From contig NZ_MKVA01000009.1 in NCBI RefSeq assembly GCF_001899075.1, positions 265,878-329,877 of the forward strand: DNA of 64,000 nt. The letters are read 5' to 3'. A program made the position numbers and the translations under genes. A model generated the notes under the pieces. It was not told where the DNA came from. It worked only from the letters and a program-made list of their open reading frames with translations, and made no database searches. Each line of letters begins with the position of its first letter. Position 1 is the stretch's first letter. The stretch is from Devosia sp. 67-54 (lineage in GTDB: Bacteria; Pseudomonadota; Alphaproteobacteria; Rhizobiales; Devosiaceae). Of the stretch, positions 9,263 to 17,798 are shown piece after piece.

Positions 9263-10289
9263 CCCCCTTCTGAAGGTCGTGGGCCTCAAGAAATACTATC
9301 CGATCGAGAGCGGGCCGCTCCGCCGCGTCACCGGCCATGTGAAGGCCGTCGACGACGTCAGCTTCGAGCTGGCGCGCGGCGAGGTGCTGGGGCTGGTCGG
9401 CGAATCCGGCTGCGGCAAGACCACGCTCGGCCGCTGCATCGTGCGGGCGATCGATCCCACGGGCGGAGTGGCGCAGTTCGTGCCGGAGGGCGGCATCACA
9501 GTCGACTTGGCCGCTGCCGGCAAGCGCGAGCTGCGCGAGGTGCGGCGGTACATGAACATGGTCTTCCAGGACCCGTTCTCGTCGCTGTCGCCGCGCATGA
9601 CGGTACGCGAGATCATCGGCGAGCCGCTGCGGGCGCAGAAGGTGCCCAGCCACGAGATCACCGAGAAGGTCGAGCGCATCGCGCAGATGTGCGGGCTCAA
9701 TCCGGCGCATCTGTCGCGCTATCCGAACGCGTTCTCGGGCGGCCAGCGCCAGCGCATCTGCATCGCCCGCGCGCTGGTGACCGATCCCGTGCTCGTCGTC
9801 GCCGACGAGCCGGTGTCGGCCCTCGACGTCTCTATCCAGGCCCAGATCCTCAACTTGCTGCAGCGCCTGCAGCAGGAGCTGGGGCTGAGCTTCATCTTCG
9901 TTGCGCACGATCTGAGCGTGGTCGAGCATATCGCCAATCGCGTCGCGGTCATGTATGTCGGCAAGATCGTCGAATTGTCCGATACCGAGGATTTGTACGC
10001 GCGCCCTCGGCATCCCTACACGGAAGCCCTGCTGTCGGCGGTCCCCCAGCCGGACCCCGATGTCGCCGACGAGACGATTATCTTGGGGGGAGAGGTGGCC
10101 AGTGCCGCCAATCCGCCGAGCGGCTGCTATTTTCACCCGCGCTGCCGCTATGCTCGCGAGGTCTGCCAGAGCGACGCGCCGCCGCTTCGGGAGGTCGTGT
10201 CAGGCCATTTTGCGGCCTGTCACTTCGCCGAGAGCCTGCAGCTGAAGGGCGTTGTGCCCGAGCCGGAGAAGGAGCAAGGGGTACCGTGA
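9252..10289 (+). CDS. ABC transporter ATP-binding protein, OppF/DppF type
   Basis: This is a 345-residue ATPase and the second half of the OppDF pair. It shows Walker [23 protein letters not shown] at the Q-loop (the sequence typical of OppF), signature FSGGQRQR, Walker [15 protein letters not shown], and the C-terminal cysteine cluster ([17 protein letters not shown]). Its stop overlaps the start of the IclR gene (GTGA), so transporter and regulator are co-transcribed and probably coupled. Confidence 0.93.
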   Translation: MSTDPLLKVVGLKKYYPIESGPLRRVTGHVKAVDDVSFELARGEVLGLVGESGCGKTTLGRCIVRAIDPTGGVAQFVPEGGITVDLAAAGKRELREVRRYMNMVFQDPFSSLSPRMTVREIIGEPLRAQKVPSHEITEKVERIAQMCGLNPAHLSRYPNAFSGGQRQRICIARALVTDPVLVVADEPVSALDVSIQAQILNLLQRLQQELGLSFIFVAHDLSVVEHIANRVAVMYVGKIVELSDTEDLYARPRHPYTEALLSAVPQPDPDVADETIILGGEVASAANPPSGCYFHPRCRYAREVCQSDAPPLREVVSGHFAACHFAESLQLKGVVPEPEKEQGVP

Positions 10290-11095
10290 CCAGCACAGAA
10301 CGCAAAGCCTCTACGAATAAGAGCCTGGCTAAGGCCGTACGCGTTCTCAAGCTGTTCAGCGCGCAAGAGCCGCGTCTGCCGCTGGCCGAAATCAGCGCGC
10401 GCCTCGAGATGCCAAAAAGCACGACGCACGCCATCCTGCGCTCGCTGATCGCCGAGGGGCTGATCGAAAAGATCGGCGGCGAGGCCTATGCGCTGGGCAC
10501 CGGCATCCTGGCGCTGTCGCAATCGGTGCGCGTCAATGTCGAGTTCCGCGACCGCGCCGCGCCGCATGTGCGGGCCCTGGCCGACAAGGTGGCGGAGTCG
10601 GTTTACCTGACCTTTCGCGAAGGCGACCGCATTCTCTACATCTACGCCGTGGAATCGTCGCGCCGCCTGATCGCCCGGACGGCGGTGGGCGACCGCATGC
10701 CGATGCACTGCACCGGCGTCGGCAAGGCCATCCTGGCGTTTATGCCGCCCGACGAGGCGCGTGGGATCCTGGAGCGGGTGGGCATGCCCCGGGTCACGCC
10801 GAACACCATCACCGTCGTTGACGAGCTGATGGACCAGCTCGCGGTGATCCGCACGCGAGGCTATTCCTTCGACAACAGCGAAAACGAGATCGGCAACTAC
10901 TGCGTCGGTGCCCCCGTGCTTGACGCCAGCGGGCATGTCATCGGGGGCTGTTCCATTTCCGGTACAGACCCCGAGATCATCGGAGCCCGCGCTCCCGAAA
11001 TCGGGCGGCAACTCATCGCCTGCTGCTTCGATATGTCCCGCAACCTCGGCTACGTGCCGCCCTCCTATGCGCAACTGCATGCGACAGTTCGCTGA
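10286..11095 (+). CDS. IclR family transcriptional regulator (operon 1)
   Basis: This is a 269-residue IclR protein. An N-terminal winged helix ([21 protein letters not shown]) is followed by the ligand-binding IclR domain with the [20 protein letters not shown] segment and the NTIT...G-Y-x-x-D-x-E-E-like block ending in GCSISG. The GTG start overlaps the OppF stop. It is embedded in the operon it presumably controls; the inverted repeats at 1833-1871 are the candidate site. It is distinct from the second IclR gene at 21557. Confidence 0.9.
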   Translation: MTSTERKASTNKSLAKAVRVLKLFSAQEPRLPLAEISARLEMPKSTTHAILRSLIAEGLIEKIGGEAYALGTGILALSQSVRVNVEFRDRAAPHVRALADKVAESVYLTFREGDRILYIYAVESSRRLIARTAVGDRMPMHCTGVGKAILAFMPPDEARGILERVGMPRVTPNTITVVDELMDQLAVIRTRGYSFDNSENEIGNYCVGAPVLDASGHVIGGCSISGTDPEIIGARAPEIGRQLIACCFDMSRNLGYVPPSYAQLHATVR

Positions 11096-11107
11096 TTTGG
11101 TGAGTCC

Positions 11108-11986
11108 ATGAACAAGCACGCCACGACGCTGGCCCCCCTCAACGGCATCATGACGGCGATTCTCACGCCGGTGCACGAAACCCTGACGATCGACACCGAT
11201 CGGCTCGTCCGCCATGCGCGCGACCTGCTTGCTCAGGGTGGCAGCCGTATCTCCACCTTCGGCAGCACGGGGGAGGGCGTCGCCTTCGCCCCGGCCGAGA
11301 AGCGCGAGGCCGTTGCGGCGTTGCTGGCCGCCGGCGTGCGGCCCGACCAACTCCTGCCGGCGATCATGACGTCGTCGGTCGGCACCGCGGCCGCTGAGAT
11401 GCATGACCTCGTCGCGCTGGGGTGCCGCGACATCCTGATGCTGCCCCCGTTCTACTATGGCGCGCCGTCCACCGCAGGCCTCGTGGCCTTCTTCGAGGCG
11501 GTGTTCGAGCGCGCCGGCCGGCCGGACATCCGACTGGTCCTCTACAACATTCCCCACATGACCGGCGTCACCATCACGCATGAGTTGGTGCGGGCGCTGC
11601 AGGCCGGAAAGGGTCCGCATATTGCGGGAGTCAAGGATTCGACGGGCGATCTCGCGAGTGGTGTTGCCTATGTCGAGGCGTTCCCCGAGCTGGCGATTTT
11701 CACCGGCGACGATCGCGTGTTGCCGCATCTGCTGAGGGTGGGCGGCGCCGGCATGATCGGCGGGTTGCCGAACCTTTATGTCGAGGACCTCGTGGCGCTC
11801 TACCGCGACCCCGACGGCGCGCGCGCCGCCGAGCTCGCGGCACTGGCGGCGCAGCGCATTGCAGAGATCGACAGTGCGGGTGGGTTGCTGGCGTTGAAGG
11901 CCGGCCTGGCCACCCGCACAGGCGACGAGGCTTGGCGCCGTGCAATGCCGCCGCTCGATGGCAGCTTCCGCGCCGGCAGCCGCTGA
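11108..11986 (+). CDS. dihydrodipicolinate synthase / N-acetylneuraminate lyase family aldolase
   Basis: This is a 292-residue class I aldolase of the DapA/NanA family. Visible landmarks are GSTGEG (about residues 49-54), the catalytic Tyr in LYNIPHMTG and the Schiff-base Lys in IAGVKDSTGD. The family cleaves or forms 2-keto-3-deoxy acids to or from pyruvate plus an aldehyde. Being last in a catabolic operon with an oxidoreductase and an RraA-like protein, it is more likely a catabolic 2-keto-3-deoxy-sugar-acid lyase than the lysine-pathway DapA. The substrate is inferred only at class level. Confidence 0.9.
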   Translation: MNKHATTLAPLNGIMTAILTPVHETLTIDTDRLVRHARDLLAQGGSRISTFGSTGEGVAFAPAEKREAVAALLAAGVRPDQLLPAIMTSSVGTAAAEMHDLVALGCRDILMLPPFYYGAPSTAGLVAFFEAVFERAGRPDIRLVLYNIPHMTGVTITHELVRALQAGKGPHIAGVKDSTGDLASGVAYVEAFPELAIFTGDDRVLPHLLRVGGAGMIGGLPNLYVEDLVALYRDPDGARAAELAALAAQRIAEIDSAGGLLALKAGLATRTGDEAWRRAMPPLDGSFRAGSR

Positions 11987-12171
11987 CATCGGTCATGCCG
12001 AAGACGGTTCCAGGTGCCGAATGTTGAGTGTGCCCCGCGGCCACCTATGGATGCACGTACTTGCAGGCGTTCGGATGTGGGAGAGTAGTGGCCATCCTAC
12101 CCACGGCAGCGTGGATGACGACGCCTCCGGAACGGCTCAAGATGGTGAAGCGCTCCACGTGACAGGCAGAA

Positions 12172-12200
12172 ATCCATAGGCTCAGCCTATGGCTTTTCTT
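12172..12200 (+). terminator. hairpin, possible terminator of operon 1
   Basis: Perfect 9-bp arms CCATAGGCT (12174-12182) and AGCCTATGG (12184-12192) flank a one-base loop and are followed by CTTTTCTT on the + strand. A 1-nt loop is too tight, so the real loop would be larger. It lies about 190 nt after the DapA-family stop. The symmetry could also mark a protein-binding site. Confidence 0.4.
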
Positions 12201-12302
12201 CAGGGCTGGTGAAGGTGATATCCATCGATTGCCCAAATGTGGTCGCCAAAACCGCAAGCCGAAAAATGAACGGCGAACCGATTCCGCGTGACCATGTCGC
12301 GT

Positions 12303-12324
12303 AAGCCCCACGTTGTGGGGGCTT
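12303..12324. repeat. GC-rich hairpin
   Basis: AAGCCCCAC (12303-12311) pairs with GTGGGGGCTT (12315-12324) with one bulged G and a GTT loop. No long T-run follows on either strand, so termination is not certain. Confidence 0.35.
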
Positions 12325-12900
12325 CCTCAATGACCGAGAACCATCTTCTGTGTCGAGGAAAGCGACGGCCGCAATGAATTAGAGCGCCGTTCTCGATGCA
12401 TACGCCCATTGGTGGCGGCCTCCGGCAGGATAAAGATCGCGTTTTCGCCACTCAGAGTGACCACTACTCAACCCTCCTCGTTCTCCAGCTCGATGCACGC
12501 AGTGCGAGATGAGTTTTCCATGATCATTTGGCACTGGCGGTCGCTTAAGCAGATGATTTGCCCGATCCCGTGGGCTCGGATCTGTTCGTCCTGCTTTTGT
12601 CCTTTATTGCCCGGTCCCGAGGCTGCTGGAGGGCAACTGGAATGGGTTTGGAATGTCGCGGTGCTGAGGGCGTCGGCAACCGTGAAGGCAAGGAGCAATT
12701 GGCCCCTATCCCCGCCACTGCACGCCGATGCGATCCTGGCGGGTCGTCCGGCTTCAAGCGGCTATGAGGGCACGACAGAAAGTCGTGGTGCCACCACCTA
12801 TGAGGATCCTAACTCTCGTGCTCCCTATACCCGTCCCGCGATAATAGTGGCCAATAGCTCTATAAATTCCAATTTATAAATTGTAGAAGAAAGTGGCACT

Positions 12901-13150
12901 GTCAACAGGGCTGAAAGGGACGGCAGGCCGCGCCCGCTGACGCGCAAATTCTCGCTATTGGCCTCGTATGTCTTCGCGGCCAAGCGGACCAGCCTGACCG
13001 AGGCGGAAAGCCACCGGCTGAAGGCGGTGGCCGAAAAGCTGAAGGTCAGCGAGGAGGCTGCGCTTCTCCTCGACAAGACCGGCATCACCATCGGCCAGGG
13101 CTACCTGTTCCTCCGCCCCGAACTGGTCCGCAGCCTGCTGCAGCCGCGAG
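12901..13150 (+). pseudogene. fragment resembling the C terminus of an EAL-domain protein
   Basis: Frame 1 reads through ...LKAVAEKLKVSEEAALLLD... to GITIGQGYLFLRP. This resembles the end of cyclic-di-GMP phosphodiesterase EAL domains (AE-[GK]-VET...GQGYLFGRP). The catalytic EAL, Asp and Glu motifs are absent and there is no start codon with a ribosome-binding site. I read it as a truncated remnant; the family assignment rests on this short tail alone. Confidence 0.4.
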
Positions 13151-13231
13151 CGACTCTATCGTCAGCCGCGAGCAGAGCCTCGCGCCTGACGAGCGTGGAG
13201 CGCAAGGGAAAGAACGATGTTCTGTCGCAGC

Positions 13232-14065
13232 TTATCCTTTTACCCCGCCGGCGGTGAGGCCGGCGATGATGAAGCGCTGCAAAGCGAGCACCAGCACGAT
13301 CACCGGGATCAGTTGGATCGACGTGCCAGCGAACAGGACGCCCCATTCGACATTGCTCTCCGTTGCCAGCATCTGGCTGAGAATCAGCGGAGCCGTCCTG
13401 GCGCGCGTCGACGAGAAAACGTAGGCGAAGAGAAACTCGTTCCATGACGCAATGAAGGCGAAGGTCGCCGCCACGATCATGCCGTGCACGGCCAGTGGCA
13501 TGATCACGCGCAGCAGAATGGATGCCGTGCCCGCCCCGTCGATCAGAGCGGCTTCCTCGAGCTCCTTGGGCACGGCATCGATGAAGGCTTTCATGATCCA
13601 TGTCGCGAAACTGAGCTGAAACGTCGCATAGATGACGATGAGCAGGATGTGCGTGTCGTTGAGCCGCAACGCATTGACGACGGGAAACAGCGGCAGGGTG
13701 ATGATGATCGGCGGCAGCATGCGAATGAGCAGCGTGAAGATCGCCGCGCCGCTCAGCACACGGCTCTGATAGCGCGAGAAGACGTAGCCCGCCAGCGACG
13801 CGGAGACCACCGTCAATAGCGTCGTTCCAACCGCGATGACCAGGCTGTTGAGCATCGCGTCGGTGAATGTCGGCCAAAGCGTGAACAGCTGCTCATAGCT
13901 CTCCAGCGTCGGCTGGAAGATGAAGGTCGGCGGTACGCTGAAAATGTCGCGTGGCGGCTTGAACGACGACGCCACGGCGAAATAAACGGGCACCGCCGAC
14001 CAGATCGTCATGACCAGGATAACGCTGTAGCGGATCACCTTGATGTGGAAAGGATCTTTATCCAA
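13232..14065 (-). CDS. carbohydrate ABC transporter permease, MalG/UgpE type
   Basis: This is a 277-residue permease with six predicted membrane helices starting at VIRYSVILVMTIWSAVPVYF. The EAA loop reads IDAVPKELEEAALIDGAG, typical of the CUT1 sugar family, and the C terminus is LQRFIIAGLTAGGVKG. It overlaps its partner permease gene by 8 nt. Together with the binding protein upstream it forms a monosaccharide/oligosaccharide importer, but no ATPase gene is present in this cluster. Confidence 0.93.
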   Translation of the reverse strand: MDKDPFHIKVIRYSVILVMTIWSAVPVYFAVASSFKPPRDIFSVPPTFIFQPTLESYEQLFTLWPTFTDAMLNSLVIAVGTTLLTVVSASLAGYVFSRYQSRVLSGAAIFTLLIRMLPPIIITLPLFPVVNALRLNDTHILLIVIYATFQLSFATWIMKAFIDAVPKELEEAALIDGAGTASILLRVIMPLAVHGMIVAATFAFIASWNEFLFAYVFSSTRARTAPLILSQMLATESNVEWGVLFAGTSIQLIPVIVLVLALQRFIIAGLTAGGVKG

Positions 14066-14951
14066 TTTTCGACGACCTCAGATACAGCCAGCGGACATAG
14101 ACCGTCGCGATGGCGAGCGAGACGACCAGCATGATCAGAGCCGTCGCCGCGGCGACGCCGAAATCCTGGTAGCGGAAGCCGTATCGGTAGAGGTAGGTGG
14201 CCATGACTTCGGTAAGCCGCGCCGGCCCGCCCTGGGTCAGCAGCCACACCTCCGAGAACAGGCGAAGCCCGAAGATGTAGCGGAAGATCACCGCCACCAG
14301 CACCACCGGCATGATTGCCGGCAGCGTGACGTTGAAGAACGCCTGGAACCTGTTGGCGCCATCCACAAACGCCGCCTCGATCGTCTCGCGCGGCTGGTTC
14401 TTGACCGCGGCGTAGATGATCAGGAACGTGAACGGAAAGCTCTGCCAGATGGTCAGCAAAGATACGAGAAACAGGGCGTGCCAGCGGTCGACGACCCAGT
14501 TCAGCTGGCCGAGGCCGAGCCACTCCAGCCCGTAGTTGACGATCCCGACGTCGGGCTCGAACATGTAGCGCCACATAACGATCGCCGCGACCTCGCTGAC
14601 GGCGTAGGGCATCAGGATGATCGAGATGATCACCGCCCGGCCGATCACATTGCGCGCCAGCGCGAGCGAGAGGCAGATCGCCAGAACGATCTCCACATAA
14701 ACGACGATGTTGACCACGATGAGCGTGTTCAACGTCGATCGCCAGAACACCGGATCGGAGAGAATGCGGACGTAGTTGTCGAGCCCCACCCAATTCGATT
14801 CGACGCCGAAGCTCGACGAGTTGAGGCTCATCCAGACGACGTAGATCGACGGCACCAGCAGGATGCAGCCCAGCATGATCATGACCGGGGCGGTCAGCAG
14901 GTACGGCATTAGCCCTTTTGGACGCACCCTATCCTCGCATTGTCCTCGCAC
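14058..14951 (-). CDS. carbohydrate ABC transporter permease, MalF/UgpA type
   Basis: This is a 297-residue CUT1 permease. The first helix is LTAPVMIMLGCILLVPSIYV, and WVGLDNYVRIL in the first periplasmic loop is typical of the family. The EAA loop is QPRETIEAAFVDGANR. It starts 47 nt downstream of the binding-protein stop and overlaps the second permease by 8 nt, so the three genes form one transcription unit read from 16276 to 13232. Confidence 0.93.
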   Translation of the reverse strand: MRGQCEDRVRPKGLMPYLLTAPVMIMLGCILLVPSIYVVWMSLNSSSFGVESNWVGLDNYVRILSDPVFWRSTLNTLIVVNIVVYVEIVLAICLSLALARNVIGRAVIISIILMPYAVSEVAAIVMWRYMFEPDVGIVNYGLEWLGLGQLNWVVDRWHALFLVSLLTIWQSFPFTFLIIYAAVKNQPRETIEAAFVDGANRFQAFFNVTLPAIMPVVLVAVIFRYIFGLRLFSEVWLLTQGGPARLTEVMATYLYRYGFRYQDFGVAAATALIMLVVSLAIATVYVRWLYLRSSKIG

Positions 14952-14998
14952 TGGCCGGTCGAGCTGAAGGCCCGGCCGGCACTTTCACCAGCGGCGCT

Positions 14999-16276
14999 TT
15001 ATTGCTTGAGGAGGGCGCGGGTCTGCGACGCCACATCCTTCATTGCATCTTCCGCGGAGCTGGCACCGATCAGCACCGATTGAACCGCGGCAGTGAAATA
15101 ATCCGCCGCCTTGGCGGACTGGGGGAAGCCCGGCAGAGGCGGCGTAGCGTTGGCGATCGCCGCGGCCTCCGCGTCGGCATAGGTAAACGCCTTCTGCACC
15201 CGCGGATCGGCATAGGCCGCCGGACGCACCGGTCCGTTCCCGTACTGTACCGCCATCTGCACGATGCTCTCGAGCGACGACATGTAGCGGATGAAATCCC
15301 AGGCGAGATCTTTTCTGGTGGAGTTCTTGGGGATGACGTACCCCCAGAATTCGGTCTTTGTCGGGGGTGCCGCATGTCCCGCACGCGGCGGAACGGCAAT
15401 GACGGCCATGTCGTTCGGAAACTTCGACGCCTTGCTGTCGGCGTAGACGAAGGTACGACCGAACGGCGAGAAAATCATCGCGGCGCGACCTTGCTGCATC
15501 AAATTGTTCGTGTCGGCGGGCGGAACAAAGTTGAGGAAGGCTTTGGGGAGCACGCCGTCTGCGAAGAACTTCTGCAGCTGGGTTATCGCCGCAATCATTT
15601 CCGGCGCATCCGCCTTGACTTGCATGTCCGGTGTAATGAACTCCGCGCCGAAATTGCGATAATATTCGGACAGGGAGGCGACGGTCGGGCCCTCGAAGAT
15701 CAGCCCGGACACCTGCGTGCCGTCGGCGCGCTTGTAGGTGAGTTTCTCGGCGTAGTCCAACACCTCCTCGAATGTCTTGGGGTACTCGGTGATGCCTCGC
15801 TCCTTGAGCAGCGCGGTGTTCATATGGAGGCCCTCGGTGGCGTGCCGGAACGGGACGCCATAGAGCTTGCCACCATAGGTCATGGCCTGCCTCAGGCCGG
15901 CGCTGATCCCGTCCAGATTCTCGATCGGGTTTGCAGCCTGGTAGGCATCGAGCGGATCGAACAGATTGACGATGTTGTCGCTGAGGAAGCGATTGAGAAT
16001 GATGGAAACGTCCACGGTCGTTTCGGCAAGGCTGGCTTCCTGGAACAGCCGCGTATGGTGCGAATCGACGTCGAGCGAAATGTATTCGAGCTTCAGATTG
16101 TGGCTGTCGGCCCATGCCTGCGCGATGCTGGCCCCGAACGACTGAACAGCCCCGCCCAGGATCCTGAAGTCGCCCTCGGCCGCCCGCGCGGGCGTGACCA
16201 GCGAGCCGGCCAGCGGCGCCCCCAGAAATGTCGCCGCCATTCCTGACAGCACACTCCGTCTATTCGTCTGTCGCAT
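14999..16276 (-). CDS. carbohydrate ABC transporter substrate-binding protein, family 1
   Basis: This is a 425-residue periplasmic binding protein. The N terminus MRQTNRRSVLSGMAATFLGAP... is a twin-arginine-like signal, with likely cleavage after PARA-AEG. The mature part has the family-1 fold (YGGKLYGVPFRHATEGLHMN; RAAMIFSPFGRTF). It is the first gene of the importer operon. Two tandem copies of the cluster's palindromic operator lie 44 and 70 nt upstream of its ATG. The ligand is presumably the sugar or sugar acid degraded by the neighbouring enzymes. Confidence 0.93.
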   Translation of the reverse strand: MRQTNRRSVLSGMAATFLGAPLAGSLVTPARAAEGDFRILGGAVQSFGASIAQAWADSHNLKLEYISLDVDSHHTRLFQEASLAETTVDVSIILNRFLSDNIVNLFDPLDAYQAANPIENLDGISAGLRQAMTYGGKLYGVPFRHATEGLHMNTALLKERGITEYPKTFEEVLDYAEKLTYKRADGTQVSGLIFEGPTVASLSEYYRNFGAEFITPDMQVKADAPEMIAAITQLQKFFADGVLPKAFLNFVPPADTNNLMQQGRAAMIFSPFGRTFVYADSKASKFPNDMAVIAVPPRAGHAAPPTKTEFWGYVIPKNSTRKDLAWDFIRYMSSLESIVQMAVQYGNGPVRPAAYADPRVQKAFTYADAEAAAIANATPPLPGFPQSAKAADYFTAAVQSVLIGASSAEDAMKDVASQTRALLKQ

Positions 16277-16319
16277 ATCCCTCTCCCATGATCTCGGTAG
16301 CCACCATCTGACGGCTCAC

Positions 16320-16372
16320 TTTGTCCGCTTCTCGGACAAATTTAGTTTGTCCGCAATTCGAACAATAGTCAA
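16320..16372 (-). promoter_or_regulatory. tandem palindromic operators and -35 of the sugar ABC operon
   Basis: There are two 21-bp palindromes 26 bp apart. 16320-16340 is TTTGTCCG-CTTCT-CGGACAAA, perfect over 8-bp arms. 16346-16366 is TTTGTCCG-CAATT-CGAACAAT, with two mismatches. On the minus strand a -35-like TTGACT (16372-16367) lies directly upstream, with a poor -10 inside the operators. Occupancy would block polymerase, suggesting repression. The same motif occurs at 17728, 21174, 22531, 26667 and 26952. Confidence 0.65.
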
Positions 16373-16730
16373 TCCACAATGGGCAGCGTTCCGACTTGGC
16401 TCGCGGCCGCGGGAGCGCACCCCGCACTGCTATTAAAGGCTCGCGCCTCGCTGCTCACCACACCATCGCTCAACCGATTGAATCCTTTAAATAATCTCCT
16501 TAATAAGCGGCAGCTTCGAGAGGAAGCGACCTGGGATGATAACAGCAGCAGGGGGGCGCAGAAGTCGACGCTTTTTCCGTTTCGCCCGCAGGTGCCTCTC
16601 GCATCGCAAACTGACGGATCGCGGGCAAATATTTGTCCATTATACGACAATGTCAGACCGACAAGCGACTCGATGCCGCACAGCTTCGGCACGGCACATC
16701 CGCTGCGCCTCAGGCACACACCTGCGCGCG
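16373..16730. other. intergenic region with one more palindrome
   Basis: No gene is supported here. At 16623-16638 a near-perfect 16-bp palindrome GGGCAAAT-ATTTGTCC (one mismatch) uses the same half-site letters as the cluster operator but in everted order and without the N5 spacer. Short ORFs lack starts and motifs. Confidence 0.4.
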
Positions 16731-17678
16731 CTAGAGACGCACATCGACGGGTGTGCAGCCGCATTCGATGCTGGAGCAAGCCGCTTCGAGCACGGCGACG
16801 ATGTCGCGGCCGAAGCGGATGTTGGGGCCCACGGGCGCGTCGGTCGAGCCGATGCCGTCGATCAGCAGCCGAACCGCGCTCGCCAGGCAGCTCGCCGCCT
16901 CATAGGTAAAGGGACCGCCCCGAACCACCCCGTCACCGCCCGAAAAGACATATTGCTCGACACTGCCCCGGGTCAGCGACTCGTCCATCTGGTCCAGCGT
17001 CACGATCGATTCTGCGCCGCCGGCATGCAGAACCCGGCATGCGAATTTCGCCTTGCGTAGCCGCCTCGCCTCAACCTGCATTGCAGGGCCGAACACGGGG
17101 ATGAAGATCGACAGCACGTGCGGCCCGAGATCCCACAACGTGCCGTAGTCGCCGTTGCGCCAAACGGAGGCCGCGAACGGGCTGCCCGGCAGCAGCGCCC
17201 TCGAGCTCCAGCTGGCCTCGCCGCGACGATGCCCGCCCGCCCGGGCGCGGGCAATCAGGTCGTTCGCGCCATCGACGAAGAATCGCGTCAGGAAGACGAC
17301 GGCGGACAACTGCCGTCGCTCCACGACCTCCACCAGACGATCCGCCTCGGCCAGCGTGGTGGCCACCGGCTTCTCGATGAGCAGGTGCTTTCCGGCATTC
17401 GCCGCCTGCAGCGCCAGAGCGGCCTGGATTTCGGGCGGCACCGCGAAACTCACCGCATCGACCTCGTCGAGCAACGCGTCGAAATCAGCAAAGCTCTGGA
17501 TCGCGAACTGATCCGCCAGGGCCCTACTCCGCTCCTGCGTCCGCCCCCAAACGCCCACGAGATCGACCGCAGGCATTGCGGCGAGCGTCGGCACATGCAC
17601 GGTCCCCGCCCAATGCCCGTTGCCGCAAACGCCGATACGCAGGGGGCGCCCCTCAAGGCTTGGCCGTTGCATCATCAT
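16731..17678 (-). CDS. Gfo/Idh/MocA family oxidoreductase (cluster 2, copy 1)
   Basis: This is a 315-residue oxidoreductase. The start was placed at the first of three consecutive ATGs (17678), preceded by AAGGGA about 9 nt upstream. It has a Rossmann loop (LRIGVCGNGHWAGTVH) and the EKP motif in LLIEKPVATT near residue 95. The loop is G-x-x-G-x-x-A, slightly atypical. Members use NAD(P) to oxidise sugars, inositols or related polyols. A copy of the cluster operator is centred about 60 nt upstream. Three such genes in one cluster suggest either successive oxidations or an oxidise/reduce epimerisation. Confidence 0.85.
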   Translation of the reverse strand: MMMQRPSLEGRPLRIGVCGNGHWAGTVHVPTLAAMPAVDLVGVWGRTQERSRALADQFAIQSFADFDALLDEVDAVSFAVPPEIQAALALQAANAGKHLLIEKPVATTLAEADRLVEVVERRQLSAVVFLTRFFVDGANDLIARARAGGHRRGEASWSSRALLPGSPFAASVWRNGDYGTLWDLGPHVLSIFIPVFGPAMQVEARRLRKAKFACRVLHAGGAESIVTLDQMDESLTRGSVEQYVFSGGDGVVRGGPFTYEAASCLASAVRLLIDGIGSTDAPVGPNIRFGRDIVAVLEAACSSIECGCTPVDVRL

Positions 17679-17727
17679 CCACCCATTCCCTTCCCACCAA
17701 TCCACAAAAGCTGTCGCTATTCGGTCG

Positions 17728-17748
17728 TCTGTCCGTGTTTCGGATGGC
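17728..17748 (-). promoter_or_regulatory. cluster-2 operator copy before Gfo/Idh gene
   Basis: TCTGTCCG-TGTTT-CGGATGGC has the same arm and spacer geometry as the perfect site at 16320. The left arm and the CGGA core match; the outer right arm is degenerate. It lies 50 nt upstream of the start at 17678. Confidence 0.45.
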
Positions 17749-17798
17749 GGGCGAAGGCTCGCGAGCCGCATAAGCCTTGCCCGCCGCGCAGCCACTGC

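Larger units (their letters stand above)
11987..12900. other. 0.9 kb region without a recognisable gene
   Basis: ORFs on both strands are short and lack family motifs or good starts. The composition is more AT-rich towards 12.87 kb. Two strong hairpins are annotated separately. The region may be decayed DNA separating the two catabolic clusters. Confidence 0.5.

Noticed and set aside
12409..12879. 156-codon open frame on the + strand
   Set aside because: No ribosome-binding site, no recognisable motif, and a mixed composition; not supported as a gene.
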